Of a DNA stretch of 50,801 nt, positions 50,762 to 50,801 are shown piece after piece; position 1 is the stretch's first letter; the number at the start of each line of letters is the position of its first letter. The stretch is from Bacteroidales bacterium (GTDB lineage Bacteria > Bacteroidota > Bacteroidia > Bacteroidales > F082). The notes below the pieces were generated by a model. The model was not told where the DNA came from. It saw only the letters and a list, made by a program, of their open reading frames with translations, and searched no databases. Where the stretch lies: positions 1 through 50,801 of the forward strand of contig JAGBVS010000022.1 of NCBI GenBank assembly GCA_017630195.1. Reading direction: 5' to 3'. The position numbers and the translations under genes are program-made.

Positions 50762-50801
50762 TAGTGTAGAGGTTAAAATACTAAATTTTTGAATTTTATC
50801 T

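Overview
The window looks like chromosome of an uncultured-type member of the Bacteroidota, most likely the order Bacteroidales. Three things point there. Promoter boxes of the form TTTG-N19..21-TAnnTTTG recur before genes on both strands. Two large exported proteins end in a 'YPNP...' type IX secretion (T9SS) sorting tail. The block ftsX / DUF3098 / uppP / truB is a typical Bacteroidales arrangement. The two tRNA genes (Cys, Gln) lack an encoded CCA end, and most genes lack a strong Shine-Dalgarno sequence. No phage, insertion sequence, CRISPR array or rRNA was found.

Layout. 1-6.8 kb: housekeeping genes (5'-truncated gltX, folB, tRNA-Cys, an ECF sigma factor with a membrane partner, a ComF-like phosphoribosyltransferase, a nitroreductase, and a small unknown gene coupled to a fused peptide-type ABC ATPase). 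7.1-22.1 kb: one co-oriented surface-polysaccharide locus. It carries the UDP-N-acetyl-L-fucosamine pathway (fnlA, wbuC-like, fnlB, fnlC), a Wzy-like polymerase, a Wzx flippase, three glycosyltransferases, an initiating sugar-phosphate transferase and a NeuD-like acyltransferase. It ends in a four-gene module of acyl carrier protein, KAS III, SDR reductase and metallo-beta-lactamase-fold hydrolase, which I infer makes a dedicated acyl group for the glycan. The locus is interrupted between fnlB and fnlC by a GxxExxY-family gene sitting between two copies of one hairpin repeat.

22.2-36.9 kb: a 1283-residue T9SS protein with gingipain-type adhesin domains, a ROK sugar kinase, tRNA-Gln, a GH5-like lipoprotein, rnr, tsaB, nagB, two genes resembling WlbB/WlbA of 2,3-diamino sugar acid synthesis, an outer-membrane-type protein and a PTS-IIC-like membrane protein. 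37-50.8 kb: queA, glyS, a BspA-like leucine-rich-repeat T9SS protein, the truB-uppP-DUF3098-ftsX operon (minus strand), the MlaE/MlaF-like lipid ABC pair with a CvpA-family gene and elbB (plus strand), an M64-type metallopeptidase, and a possible small RNA at the right edge.

The most unusual property is in the non-coding DNA. Many intergenic gaps are filled with short tandem arrays of 7-9 nt units (CTTGTAGT, ACTCATAG, CTAAAGT, CTCCTAA, AGACAAA, CCTCAAGT, ACAGATTAC). One CTTGTAGT array sits in frame inside tsaB. Another array family supplies the stop codon and terminator of the PTS-IIC-like gene. A composite of arrays plus a terminator hairpin is duplicated on both sides of the BspA-like gene.
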